Shown: positions 36,177 to 44,868 of the stretch, piece after piece
Layout of the letters: every line of letters begins with the position of its first letter
Numbering within the stretch: the stretch's first letter is position 1
Assembly (NCBI RefSeq): GCF_029369745.1
Contig: NZ_CP120210.1
Coordinates: 3,472,001 to 3,536,000 of the forward strand
Direction of reading: 5' to 3'
Source: Amycolatopsis sp. QT-25
GTDB lineage: Bacteria > Actinomycetota > Actinomycetes > Mycobacteriales > Pseudonocardiaceae
DNA: 64,000 nucleotides
Made by a program: the position numbers and the translations under genes
Notes under the pieces: generated by a model
Databases searched by the model: none
The model's input: the letters and a program-made list of their open reading frames with translations, nothing else
Told to the model about the DNA's origin: nothing

Positions 36177-36872
36177 TCAGCGGCGGATCAGCACCTGGTC
36201 GATCGACTTGCGCACCAGGTTCGGCACCACACAGTCGTCGGCCGGATAACCGACCGGGATGACGGCGAACGCCTTCTCGTTTTGGGGCCGTTCGAGCAGT
36301 TCGCCGAGGAATCGCATCGGCGACGGCGTATGCGTCAGCGCGGCCAGCCCGGACAGATGCAACGCCGTGATCAGCATGCCGACCGCGATGCCCACCGACT
36401 CGTCGACGTAGTAGTGCTTGTGCTTGGTGCCGTCCTCGTCGAGGAAGTAGCGCTGCTGGAAGACCACGATGAGGTACGGGGCGTCGGTGAGGTGGGTCTT
36501 GACGGAATCGGTACCCAGGGGGCGCAAGGCGGAAAGCCACTCTTCGCCGAGCCTGCCCTCGTAGGAGACGCGCTCCTCCTCTTCGGCCGCCTCACGAATC
36601 CGTTGTTTGGTCGCGGCGTCCTCGATGAGCACGAAGGTCCACGGTTGCTGATGAGCGCCACTGGGGGCGGTGGCGGCCACCGCGATGGCGTCCACCAGCA
36701 CCTGCTCGGGTACCGGATCGGCCGAGAACATCCGCACGGTGCGGCGGGTGTCCATGCGGCGGCGCAGATCGGCGGCGGTGGCCAGCGATTCTGCCGCGGG
36801 CATGCGGGCCGGACGGTAGGGCACCGGCTCGAAGGGGTCGCCGTAGGTCGGGGTCCACTGTGCTGTGGTCAT
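36177..36872 (-). CDS. Iodotyrosine-deiodinase-like nitroreductase
   Basis: 231 aa FMN-dependent nitroreductase fold. RRTVRMFSADP binds FMN phosphate; ATAPSGAHQQPWTFV, VDESVGIAVGMLITALHLSGL and LTHTPSPMRFLGELLERP follow the pattern of the IYD subfamily (human IYD has TAPSGAHTEPWTFV and TTTPLN). IYD enzymes reductively remove halogen from halotyrosines using reduced FMN. The substrate lid and active-site residues cannot be checked here, so general nitroreductase or BluB-like activity is possible. Starts at the ATG 36872; the 280 bp upstream are shared with the S1A protease gene. Confidence 0.8.
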   Translation of the reverse strand: MTTAQWTPTYGDPFEPVPYRPARMPAAESLATAADLRRRMDTRRTVRMFSADPVPEQVLVDAIAVAATAPSGAHQQPWTFVLIEDAATKQRIREAAEEEERVSYEGRLGEEWLSALRPLGTDSVKTHLTDAPYLIVVFQQRYFLDEDGTKHKHYYVDESVGIAVGMLITALHLSGLAALTHTPSPMRFLGELLERPQNEKAFAVIPVGYPADDCVVPNLVRKSIDQVLIRR

Positions 36873-37152
36873 GATCCCGATTGTGGTGGCGGACCCGGTT
36901 TTCGGGAAGCCCCGGAGCGGGGTTATGTCCCTGGGGTTATGCCGCCATCCGTCTCAAGTGGACGGACGCCGGTCGTCGTAACGAGCGGGTCGTTCCGCTA
37001 CCTAGAGGGCCACTTAGCGGTGGTCGCGGCGGACAGATAGGTACCTGTTGCACGACTTTCGTCGGTGTCAGATTTCTCTTGCCGCGCCCCAGAATCAGCA
37101 CACTCGTCCCCATCGCGCGACCGAACCCGGGTCGCAGAAATGAGTCGGAACC

Positions 37153-37872
37153 ATGCGACTGCGCTCCTTCGCCCTGATCGCCGGCACCGCCTTCGCGGCG
37201 CTGCTCGGCGTCACCGCCCCCGTGGCGTCCGCCGCGGAACCGTCCTCCGATGTCCAGCCGATGATCATCGGCGGCCAGAACGCGTCGAGCGGCCCCTGGG
37301 CGGCCAGGCTCTTCGCCAACGGCAGGCAGACCTGTACCTCGACGATCATCGCGCCGCAGTACATCCTGACCGCGAAGCACTGCGTGGCCGGCAGCGGCAC
37401 GTTCACCTTCCGGATCGGCAGCCTCGACCAGCAGAGCGGCGGCACCATGGCCACCGGCTCGACCGTCACCCGGCACCCGAGCGCGGACCTCGCCATCGTG
37501 CGCCTCACCGCCCCGGTGAACGCCACGTACTCGCCGCTGGGCACCACCGCCAACGTCTCCGTCGGGCAGACCGTCCAGGTCTACGGCTGGGGCGCGACCA
37601 GCCAGTGCGGCTCGGAGATCAACTGCCAGTCGCGCTACCTGAAGGTCGCCAACGTCTCGGTCACCTCGGTCTCCTGCCGTGACTACAACGGTGGCATCGC
37701 GGTCTGCGCGCGCCGCGGCGACGGCATCACCGCCGGCGGGGACTCGGGCGGCCCGATGTTCGCCTCCGGCCGTCAGGTCGGCGTCGCGTCGACGAGTGAC
37801 CGGCAGACCACGACCGCGTACACGAACATCACGCGGTACCGGCCCTGGATCCAGCAGATCGCCGGCGTCTGA
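37153..37872 (+). CDS. Secreted S1A (trypsin-fold) serine protease
   Basis: 239 aa with a signal peptide (ending VASAA) and a short pro-peptide before IIGGQNA, the likely activation site. Triad: His in LTAKHC, Asp in SADLAIVRL, Ser in GGDSGGPMF. Counting back from the catalytic Ser gives Ile at position 189 and Ala at 191, so it lacks both the Asp189 of trypsin and the usual Cys191 disulfide; trypsin specificity should not be assumed. An extracellular digestive or regulatory protease. A strong hairpin follows the stop. Confidence 0.9.
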   Translation: MRLRSFALIAGTAFAALLGVTAPVASAAEPSSDVQPMIIGGQNASSGPWAARLFANGRQTCTSTIIAPQYILTAKHCVAGSGTFTFRIGSLDQQSGGTMATGSTVTRHPSADLAIVRLTAPVNATYSPLGTTANVSVGQTVQVYGWGATSQCGSEINCQSRYLKVANVSVTSVSCRDYNGGIAVCARRGDGITAGGDSGGPMFASGRQVGVASTSDRQTTTAYTNITRYRPWIQQIAGV

Positions 37873-37885
37873 CGGCTGACTGTGG

Positions 37886-37921
37886 CGGAGCCCTCCCCGG
37901 CGCTTGCCGGGGAGGGCTCCG
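37886..37921. terminator. 16-bp hairpin terminator after the S1A protease
   Basis: CGGAGCCCTCCCCGGC pairs perfectly with GCCGGGGAGGGCTCCG around GCTT, 14 nt past the protease stop. The minus-strand dioxygenase gene ends 180 bp further on. Confidence 0.8.
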
Positions 37922-38100
37922 TGCCGGCTATTTCGTCGTGTCGGCGGGCCGTGGGTTCGAAGGTCGGCGGGCCGTGGCCGATCGCGCTCACGGCTTCGGT
38001 TCGGGGAGCGTGGCCGTCCGCCGCGCAGCCTCAGGCCGGCGCGGCGGACGGCATACCCGCTGCGACCTCTCGGTCGCCTGGCGGTGGACAGGGCCTTGCT

Positions 38101-38868
38101 CTAGTCGGGACGGCCGACCTGGGTGTTCGACAGGTCGAGACCGATCGCGAAGTCCGCCGCGTAGCCGTTCCCGGCCTGCTGTGGACGCAGCAGCATCTGG
38201 GCTCCGCCACTGCGGTAGATCGCGTCCCGGCTGTTGGTCGTGTCGGCCGGGCCTTTCCGCCGGTACGGCTCGGTGCGCAGATAGGCCGCACCGAATTCGG
38301 GGGTGAAGTAAAGCTGTGAGGTGAATTCGTACGGCCGGCCGTTGGTTCCGACGGTGCGTATTTTGAGGTGGATGTGCAGTGTGCGTCCCGTATACCAGCC
38401 CGGCAGAATGGTCGTGAACCGGGCCGCTCCCGATTGGTCGGTGTTCTGGTAACCGCGCAGGAAACGGCGGCCGCGACTGCCCTGGGACGGAATGTCGGAG
38501 TACAGCCCGAACGCGTCGCACTGCCAGAGGTCGACCATGGCGTCCGGAAGTGGCGTGCACACCTGCTGGCGAATCTGCTGAACGGTGAAATTGAGTGCCA
38601 GCGGAGTACCGGCGACCAATTGCCCGGTGGATGGCTCGCTGCGGATGTCGGAGCGGTTGAGCCGTTCGTCGACGAAGTACGGACCTTCCATTTGTTCCGG
38701 CTTGACCACGCAGTCCAGCGTGCAGACCTCGGGTGTGCCGGTGCCGGAGGTGGTGGCACTCGCGGTGGCGGCTCCGGCGACGGTGAGCGTCGCACCGGCT
38801 GCGCCGAGGAGAATCAACGCCTGCCGCCTGCCGAGTACCCGGCCTACAGGTTCATCATCGTCATGCAT
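38101..38868 (-). CDS. Tat-exported intradiol ring-cleavage dioxygenase-like protein
   Basis: 255 aa with a twin-arginine-type leader (GRRQALILLGAAGATL). The non-heme iron(III) ligands are present: Tyr in MEGPYFVDE, Tyr in PGWYTGRTLHIHLK and the two His of HIHLK. The central VDLWQCDAFGLYSD is the intradiol beta-sandwich signature. It lacks the N-terminal dimerisation helices of catechol dioxygenases and resembles the secreted single-domain class. Likely cleaves catechol-type rings outside the cytoplasm. RBS AAAAGGAAA precedes the ATG. It stands alone, with about 280 bp of AT-richer DNA upstream. Confidence 0.87.
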   Translation of the reverse strand: MHDDDEPVGRVLGRRQALILLGAAGATLTVAGAATASATTSGTGTPEVCTLDCVVKPEQMEGPYFVDERLNRSDIRSEPSTGQLVAGTPLALNFTVQQIRQQVCTPLPDAMVDLWQCDAFGLYSDIPSQGSRGRRFLRGYQNTDQSGAARFTTILPGWYTGRTLHIHLKIRTVGTNGRPYEFTSQLYFTPEFGAAYLRTEPYRRKGPADTTNSRDAIYRSGGAQMLLRPQQAGNGYAADFAIGLDLSNTQVGRPD

Positions 38869-39150
38869 GGGTTTCCTTTTCGCCGAATGATGGGAGCGAG
38901 GGAACTGAGCGCGGCAAGGGCCTGGTTCAGGGTTGCCGCGCGCATTCGATTGTCCACCACGGCTCGTTCACTGTCGACAAATTTCACTCTCGCGCATCAT
39001 ACTTCGAAGTAGGCAGCTTTTTTTGATGGGGCCATATTCTCGAACCGCTATTACGGCATTTCGCCTACGAAGCCTCGAATTCCGATTGGAAAAGTCCACA
39101 GTGGCGGATATTTCGCTCATCGTCGGACAAACTCGTAGTCCTCGGGCAGT

Positions 39151-39723
39151 TCAAGCGCGGTGAAGCTCGGGCGTGGATATGGAGGCCCTGCGTGCCCGGT
39201 GGTTGGCCACGTTGACGCGATTTCCGCACAATCCCGGCATGCAATAGCGCCGCCGTCCGGGACGCGTCGTGTCGATGAACGCACCTCGGCAAGCGGGTGC
39301 GCCACAGGCGCGGAACCGTGCCACGCCGAGGGTCTGGACGACGCCGAGTATTCCGACGCCACAGCTCAGGGAAAGCGCGTCGAAGACGGTCGCGCCCGGC
39401 CGGAGCGAGACGGCCCATCGAGCGCGGCCGGAGGAGGTGTCGAGGGTGACGTCACCGAGCGAAGAGGTGAGCGCGGTGGCGCCGGTGATGAGCCGGGCCC
39501 GGTCCGGATGGTCGATCAGCTCCCGCACCGTGTCGCGTAGCCGGTGAACGGCACGCACCTCACCGGTCCGGGTGGGCTCAGGCAGTGAGTGAAGCTCGGC
39601 GAAGGTGGCGAGAGATGTCAGGTCGGGCAACTTGTCTTCACCGTGCCAAACCTCTGCGGCGGTGTTGACCAGCTCAGTAGCGATGCCCGCCGCCCGGACG
39701 TAATCGTCTAACGCTACTTGCAT
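39151..39723 (-). CDS. CGNR zinc-finger transcription factor (ABATE-CGNR family)
   Basis: 190 aa. The N-terminal 130 residues form the helical ABATE domain (TGEVRAVHRLRDTVRELID). The C-terminus has the stress-related CGNR zinc finger: FRACGAPACRGAFIDTT, then RRRYCMPGLCGNRVNVANHR, with four zinc-binding cysteines. Such proteins are putative DNA-binding regulators. It is divergent from the HAD hydrolase gene with only 64 bp between, so the two may be co-regulated. Confidence 0.9.
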   Translation of the reverse strand: MQVALDDYVRAAGIATELVNTAAEVWHGEDKLPDLTSLATFAELHSLPEPTRTGEVRAVHRLRDTVRELIDHPDRARLITGATALTSSLGDVTLDTSSGRARWAVSLRPGATVFDALSLSCGVGILGVVQTLGVARFRACGAPACRGAFIDTTRPGRRRYCMPGLCGNRVNVANHRARRASISTPELHRA

Positions 39724-39787
39724 CCCTTACCGGCCTCTCGTACGTTCACGGTCAACCGCTACTTTAACCCTTACTCGGAGGTGCTCC

Positions 39788-40426
39788 GTGGAGATCGACG
39801 CCTTGGTGTTCGACATACTCGGCACGCTCGTCGACGAACCGGCGGGAATTCGCGCGGCCGTCCACCGAGCCGCGCCGGATGCCGACGCGGACGAGCTGGT
39901 CGGCCGATGGCTGAGTCACGTCGAGACCGAGCAGCGGCGCATCGTCGAAGGGGTGCGGCCGTACGTCCCGAGTGACGTTCTCGATCGCGAAGCAGCCCAG
40001 TCGGTCACCAAGACGGACGTGACACCGAAGCTCCCGACATGGCCGGACACCGTCGAAGGACTGACGAGGCTTGCCGAGCACTACCCGATCATCGGCCTTT
40101 CCAACGCCGGCCGGACGGCCCTGCTCCGGATGAACGCCCACGCCGGCCTCCGCTGGCATCAAGCCCTCTCCGCCGAGGAGGCGCGGACCTACAAACCGGA
40201 CCCGGCCGTCTACGAACTGGCCGTCGAGCTGACCAAGACGAAGCCGGAGCGGTTGCTGATGGTCGCCACCCACTCGTGGGACCTGAGGGGAGCGCAGAGC
40301 GTCGGTCTGCGGACCGCTTACGTCGCCAGGCCCGTCGGCGACCCGCCCTCGGCGGCGGATCGCTTCGACTTCCATGCCGAGAGCCTCGCCGATCTGGCCG
40401 CTCAGCTCGGGAAAAGTCGGATGTGA
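39788..40426 (+). CDS. HAD-family hydrolase, haloacid dehalogenase type II-like
   Basis: 212 aa from a GTG at 39788. Motif I is FDILGTLVD (nucleophile Asp9; a DxxGT variant as in L-2-haloacid dehalogenases), motif II GLSNAG, motif III the Lys of TYKPDP, and motif IV VATHSWDLRGAQSVGLRT. Activity could be dehalogenase or phosphatase; the xSWD motif IV favours the type II haloacid dehalogenase-like group. Divergent from the CGNR regulator. Confidence 0.87.
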   Translation: MEIDALVFDILGTLVDEPAGIRAAVHRAAPDADADELVGRWLSHVETEQRRIVEGVRPYVPSDVLDREAAQSVTKTDVTPKLPTWPDTVEGLTRLAEHYPIIGLSNAGRTALLRMNAHAGLRWHQALSAEEARTYKPDPAVYELAVELTKTKPERLLMVATHSWDLRGAQSVGLRTAYVARPVGDPPSAADRFDFHAESLADLAAQLGKSRM

Positions 40427-40497
40427 GCAAAACTGTCGGTGTCTCCCGCTAGGTTCTTCCCAGTCCCCACCGAGGCACCCCGCAAGGAGAAGATGCG

Positions 40498-40995
40498 TTG
40501 TCAGACTGGGAAAGAGCGAGCACGGCCCGAGTGTTGCCACCTGCCCGCCCGCGCAAACTCGCGAAGGTCCCGTTCGTCGAACTGGCCGACGGACGGGTGC
40601 AGGGTGTGGTGTCCAGCGGATCGGACATCGGGCGCGTGTACGTGTCGTCGGTCGCGGCGAGCACGTACGAGTTCGCCTGTAGTACCAACAACAATCGGCC
40701 TTGCGGCGGGGCGCGGGGCATGTTCTGCAACCACATTCTCGCCTTGCTCGACGAAGCCGCTCTCCAGTACGGCGCCGAGCGTGTCGCGAGACATCTGCGC
40801 GTAGAGCCTCCCGAGCCGACCGCGCGGGCCATTTCGCAGACCATGGGCGCGACGCGGCCGTCGCAGGGCGACAACACCGCCGCCGCGTCCGTGTTCAGCC
40901 AGTTTCTGCGGCACCTGGCCTATCTGGAGTTCGAAGCGTCGACGGCGCCGGTGCCGGAACTGCACTGGTTCCCGCCGACCAGGGCGGTGGGATGA
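40498..40995 (+). CDS. SWIM-type zinc-finger protein, first gene of the MoxR-VWA operon
   Basis: 165 aa from a TTG at 40498 with AAGGAG 8 nt upstream; the ATG at 40493 is in a frame without coding character. A compact Cys/His motif at about residues 60-83 (YEFACSTNNNRPCGGARGMFCNHILAL) resembles a SWIM domain: two spaced Cys, then CNH. The longer motif is given as YEFACSTNNN + RPCGGARGMFCNHI. SWIM domains bind DNA or proteins. The rest is helical and unfamiliar. The stop overlaps the next ATG (ATGA). First of five tightly packed genes. Confidence 0.75.
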   Translation: MSDWERASTARVLPPARPRKLAKVPFVELADGRVQGVVSSGSDIGRVYVSSVAASTYEFACSTNNNRPCGGARGMFCNHILALLDEAALQYGAERVARHLRVEPPEPTARAISQTMGATRPSQGDNTAAASVFSQFLRHLAYLEFEASTAPVPELHWFPPTRAVG

Positions 40996-42368
40996 TGCGC
41001 ACCGATCTGCTCTCCGACCCCATCACCGGGCTCGACGAGGCACTGGCGGTGGCCGACGCCTTCGACGACGTACTCGTCGCCGGGCTGCTTCGTCCGCAGA
41101 GGATCGGCGGTTTGACCGAGCTGGCTGAGGCTCTCGCAGGGTCGCCGCTGGCAGCGAGAGTCGCCGAAGCGGTCGAGAAGACGGCGGCCGGGGCGGCGGG
41201 GGAGGACCACTTCGTTTCCCTCGCCGCGGCAAGGATCGCGGTGTTCGGTTCCGTGCACGACGCTGTCCTCGCGCGCCTCGCCGAGGCGACCGGCAGGCCA
41301 GGGGAAGAGGAGGCCGTCCGGCGAGTGTCCGCTTCGGACTCGCCGAACCTGCTGGCCGCCGCTCGTTCCTGGCTGTCCGATCTGGCCCGTGCCGGCTGGC
41401 AGGGTATCGACCACGACCTGATTTCGGCGTCGGCGCCGATGATTTCCGCACTGCTCGCCGAGCCGAGCCTGCGCCGGCCGGCCGTGCTGCTCGACGGCTT
41501 CGCGGCGGAGCTCGCCGCGTCCTGTCCCGGTGCGGCGTCGGAGCGCGTTCCGGCTCGGCGCTGGGGTGACCTGTGGTCGCGCGGAATGCTGCTGACCTTG
41601 CCCGCGGCCACGCCCGCGCACGGCACGGTCACCGGCCGCCTGCTGCCGCTCGGGGTCGACTTGATGGAACATTCGACGGCCGCGCAAGCTCAGGTCCACG
41701 CCGTGTTCGAGCCCGAAGACGGCAGCACGCCGCGGCTCGTGCGGGCGAGCGTGACAGTGCCGAAGCCGGACACGATCGTCGGCGCCGGGATCTGGCAGTT
41801 GCTGCGCCCGCGGCTTTCCCTGCTGACGGCGATCGGCGAGGGCCGCTCGATGGAGCTCACCGGGATGCCGGTCACCGCCGAGGGCGACCTGCTCTGGCAG
41901 GACGGGCATGCTCGCGTCGGTGAGCCCGCGGATGCCTTCTCGACCGCGCGTGTCGCATTGCCGAAGGCCGCCATGCCGTCGGTCGCGCCACTCGACAGGC
42001 ATCCGGTCCGGATCGCCGTTCCCGTCTTCCTCGAGGGGTACGGCATCGAGGGTGAAGAAGACGCGCTCACGTTCACGTTCGCGGGAAACCACCTCGCCGT
42101 CGAGACCGACCGCATCCCGGTCGCCGGTCCGTTGACCCCGAAAGCGGTCGCGAGTTCCAGCGCGTGCATCGGCCTGATCCGGTGGGACGGCGGATTCCGG
42201 CTCCAGCCGCTCGCGGTGGAGACCACGGTGCGCAAGAAGACCACCGCCGTGCACGCCGGAGCCTGGGCCGGGGGCACCACGGACAAGGCCGGCGTGAAAG
42301 CCGAGAAGGCGGCCACCGAGGCCGCGGCCGTACTGCGTGAACGCGCCGGAAGGCTGTTGCGGAAATGA
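40992..42368 (+). CDS. Unrecognised 458-aa protein of the MoxR-VWA operon
   Basis: The N-terminal half is alpha-helical (GLDEALAVADAFDDVLVAGL, LAAARSWLSDLARAGWQGID) and the C-terminal half beta-rich (PVFLEGYGIEGEEDALTFTF), ending with a Lys/Ala helical tail. No signal peptide, membrane segment or catalytic motif that I can name. Two adjacent in-frame ATGs exist; the first, at 40992, overlaps the SWIM stop. The stop overlaps the VWA gene ATG. Conserved position beside SWIM, VWA and MoxR genes suggests a structural or substrate-binding component. Confidence 0.78.
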   Translation: MMRTDLLSDPITGLDEALAVADAFDDVLVAGLLRPQRIGGLTELAEALAGSPLAARVAEAVEKTAAGAAGEDHFVSLAAARIAVFGSVHDAVLARLAEATGRPGEEEAVRRVSASDSPNLLAAARSWLSDLARAGWQGIDHDLISASAPMISALLAEPSLRRPAVLLDGFAAELAASCPGAASERVPARRWGDLWSRGMLLTLPAATPAHGTVTGRLLPLGVDLMEHSTAAQAQVHAVFEPEDGSTPRLVRASVTVPKPDTIVGAGIWQLLRPRLSLLTAIGEGRSMELTGMPVTAEGDLLWQDGHARVGEPADAFSTARVALPKAAMPSVAPLDRHPVRIAVPVFLEGYGIEGEEDALTFTFAGNHLAVETDRIPVAGPLTPKAVASSSACIGLIRWDGGFRLQPLAVETTVRKKTTAVHAGAWAGGTTDKAGVKAEKAATEAAAVLRERAGRLLRK

Positions 42369-43735
42369 CCGAATCCGAGGACAACCGCCGTCAGGTCCTG
42401 TACTGGCGGCTGCTCGCCCGGCTTTTCGACACCGAGGAACAGGCCGCGCTCGAAGCGGCGAGTGTGGCCGTGGTCGAGGACATCGGCCTGCCGTCCGCTC
42501 TGCTGGATCCGCACGTCGCGGTCGACTCGGTCGTCCAGCGTCATCCGGAGCTGGCCGCCGAGTTCGACGGGCTGATGGTCCCCGGAGCCGAAGACGATCG
42601 TGACAAGGCCGCGGAGGTGCGGCGCGCCGCGCTGGTGTCGAAGGTGCTGTTCAACGTCTTCGCCGCGGCACCCGCCACGGTGACAGCCGGGCAGCTGTCC
42701 GGCTGGCAGGCCGACGCGGGCTGGTTCGAGCGTGCGCTGGGATGCCGGCCGGGTGAGCTCCGCGGCGGTCGTCCCGGTGGTGCTCCGACCGGGCTCGGCG
42801 GCACGGGAGGGGGCGGCGCTCCCGACTTGAGCACCCTGCTTCCGGGGATCGGGCCGGAACTCGGCGCCATCGAGGCCGACCTCGTCAAGCGGATGCACCT
42901 GCGCGAGGTCCTCGCCGATCCCGCGCTCGCGGCGAAGCTGAGCCCCAGCATGTCCCTCATCGAACAGTTGCTGCGGGACAAGGACAACCTGTCCGGAGTG
43001 GCCCTGGCCAACGCGAAGTCGCTGATCCGCCGCTACGTCGACGAGATCGCGGAGGTCCTGCGGACCCAGGTCGAGAAGGCCTCGACAGGCAAGGTGGACC
43101 GCTCGGTCCCGCCGAAGCGCGTGTTCCGCAACCTCGACCTCGATCGCACCATCTGGAAGAACCTCACCAACTGGAGCCCGGAAGAGGAACGGCTCTACGT
43201 CGATCGCCTCTACTACAAGCAGACCGCGAAGAAGACCACTCCGCAGCGGCTCATCGCGGTCGTCGACCAGTCCGGTTCCATGGTGGACTCGATGGTCAAC
43301 TGCGCCGTGCTGGCCTCGATCTTCGCCGGACTGCCCAAAGTGGACGTTCACCTGATCGCCTACGACACCCAGGCGCTCGACCTCACGCCGTGGGTGCATG
43401 ATCCGTTCGAAACCCTGCTGCGCACCAATCTCGGCGGCGGCAACGACGGCATGGTCGCGATGGCGCTGACCCGGCCGAAGATCGCCGAGCCCGCCAACAC
43501 CGTGGTGGTGTGGATCTCCGACTTCTACGAGACCCGCGTCGAGCAGCTCTTCGAGAGCATGGCCGCGATCCACCGGTCCGGGGCGAAGTTCATCCCGGTC
43601 GGCTCGGTCACCAGCGCCGGCCGGGGCAGCGTGAACCCCTGGTTCCGCGAGCGCTTCAAGGATCTCGGCACGCCGGTGATCTCCGGCCACATCACCAAGC
43701 TCGTCCACGAACTCAAGACCTTCCTCACCTCCTGA
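42365..43735 (+). CDS. VWA-domain protein, CoxE-like
   Basis: 456 aa. A helical N-terminal 190 residues and a Gly-rich linker (GLGGTGGGGAP) are followed by a region with KRVFRNLDLDRTIWKNLTNW and then a von Willebrand A domain. Its MIDAS is DQSGS (Asp301, Ser303, Ser305), with TNLGGGNDG and VVVWISDFYE completing the fold. VWA partners of MoxR AAA+ ATPases bind metal and present substrates for remodelling. ATG start overlaps the previous stop. Directly followed by the MoxR gene after 20 nt. Confidence 0.9.
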   Translation: MTESEDNRRQVLYWRLLARLFDTEEQAALEAASVAVVEDIGLPSALLDPHVAVDSVVQRHPELAAEFDGLMVPGAEDDRDKAAEVRRAALVSKVLFNVFAAAPATVTAGQLSGWQADAGWFERALGCRPGELRGGRPGGAPTGLGGTGGGGAPDLSTLLPGIGPELGAIEADLVKRMHLREVLADPALAAKLSPSMSLIEQLLRDKDNLSGVALANAKSLIRRYVDEIAEVLRTQVEKASTGKVDRSVPPKRVFRNLDLDRTIWKNLTNWSPEEERLYVDRLYYKQTAKKTTPQRLIAVVDQSGSMVDSMVNCAVLASIFAGLPKVDVHLIAYDTQALDLTPWVHDPFETLLRTNLGGGNDGMVAMALTRPKIAEPANTVVVWISDFYETRVEQLFESMAAIHRSGAKFIPVGSVTSAGRGSVNPWFRERFKDLGTPVISGHITKLVHELKTFLTS

Positions 43736-43755
43736 ACCGTTCCGAAAGGCAAGAC

Positions 43756-44868
43756 ATGTCCGACGTCCTGCGTGCCCCCGCCGAACTCAAGTACGCCGAA
43801 GAGCTGGATTGGCTGGAGTCGATCGACGACAGCCCCAAACCGTTCGCCTGGCGCCTGTCCCCGAAAATGGTGCGCCTGTTCGTCCTCGGCGCCGAGCGCG
43901 CCGACGGCCTCGACCGCGAAATCTCGCAGAAATGGTTCGGCGACCGGAGCATCGTCGAACGGGCCATCGTCACGCTCGCCTCCGATCGCGGGCTGCTGCT
44001 GATCGGCGACCCCGGCACCGGCAAGAGCTGGCTCGCGGAACTGCTGGCCGCGGCGATCTCCCGCAACTCGACGCTCGTCGTGCAGGGGACCGCCGGCACC
44101 ACCGAGGACCACATCAAGTACTCGTGGAACGTCTCCATGGTCATCGCCAAAGGCCAGTCCCGGGAGTCGATGATCCCGTCGCCGATCATGACCGCGATGG
44201 AGGCGGGCTCGATCGGCCGGTTCGAGGAGCTGACCCGGTCCACCAGCGACGTGCAGGACGCGCTGATCTCGATCCTGTCCGAGAAGTACATCTCGGTACC
44301 GGAACTCGACAGTGACGGCATCGTCTTCGCCAAACCCGGCTTCTCCGTGATCGCCACCGCCAACAGCCGCGACCGCGGCGTCAACGACCTGTCCTCCGCG
44401 CTCAAGCGCCGCTTCAACTTCGTCCGCATCCCGGTGGTGACGAACAAGAAGAGCGAGGCGGAGATCGTCCGTTTCCGCACCGAGGAGCTGCTGCGCCGTC
44501 ACCAGATCGAGCTGGACGTGCCGCCGACCCTGCTCGACGTGCTGCTGCGCAGCTTCGGTGACCTGCGTGCCGCGGCGACGTCGGCGGGCAGCGACGACGA
44601 GAAGCTGGAGTCCGCGTTGTCCACCGCCGAACAGATCGGCGTGCTCGAAGACGCGGTGCTGCACAGCAACTTCTTCGGCGAGCGGGCACTGACCGCCCGG
44701 ACGCTCGCGTCGTCGCTGGTCGGCTCGCTCGCCCGTCGTGAGCCGGAGGATCTGGCGATCCTCAACAAGTACCTGCACGGCGTCGTCGAGCCGCGCAGCA
44801 AGGACGAGGGCGGGGACTGGCCGGAGTTCCTCGACGGCGGCCGCGACGCGATCGCCACCCTCTCGTGA
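43756..44868 (+). CDS. MoxR-type AAA+ ATPase
   Basis: 370 aa. Walker A GDPGTGKS covers residues 84-91; the Walker B region reads GRFEELTR, where the usual Asp is Glu; sensor 1 is VIATANSRDRG; arginine-finger region SALKRRFNF. The C-terminal helical lid ends near WPEFLDGG. MoxR ATPases form hexamers that act as chaperones with a VWA partner, here the gene just upstream. ATG at 43756 follows GAAAGG. The stop overlaps the GTG of the DUF5682 gene. Confidence 0.93.
   Translation: MSDVLRAPAELKYAEELDWLESIDDSPKPFAWRLSPKMVRLFVLGAERADGLDREISQKWFGDRSIVERAIVTLASDRGLLLIGDPGTGKSWLAELLAAAISRNSTLVVQGTAGTTEDHIKYSWNVSMVIAKGQSRESMIPSPIMTAMEAGSIGRFEELTRSTSDVQDALISILSEKYISVPELDSDGIVFAKPGFSVIATANSRDRGVNDLSSALKRRFNFVRIPVVTNKKSEAEIVRFRTEELLRRHQIELDVPPTLLDVLLRSFGDLRAAATSAGSDDEKLESALSTAEQIGVLEDAVLHSNFFGERALTARTLASSLVGSLARREPEDLAILNKYLHGVVEPRSKDEGGDWPEFLDGGRDAIATLS

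Noticed and set aside
40439..40804. ATG-started frame overlapping the SWIM gene
   Set aside because: The TTG at 40498 has a well-placed AAGGAG and leads to the Cys/His motif; the other frame does not.
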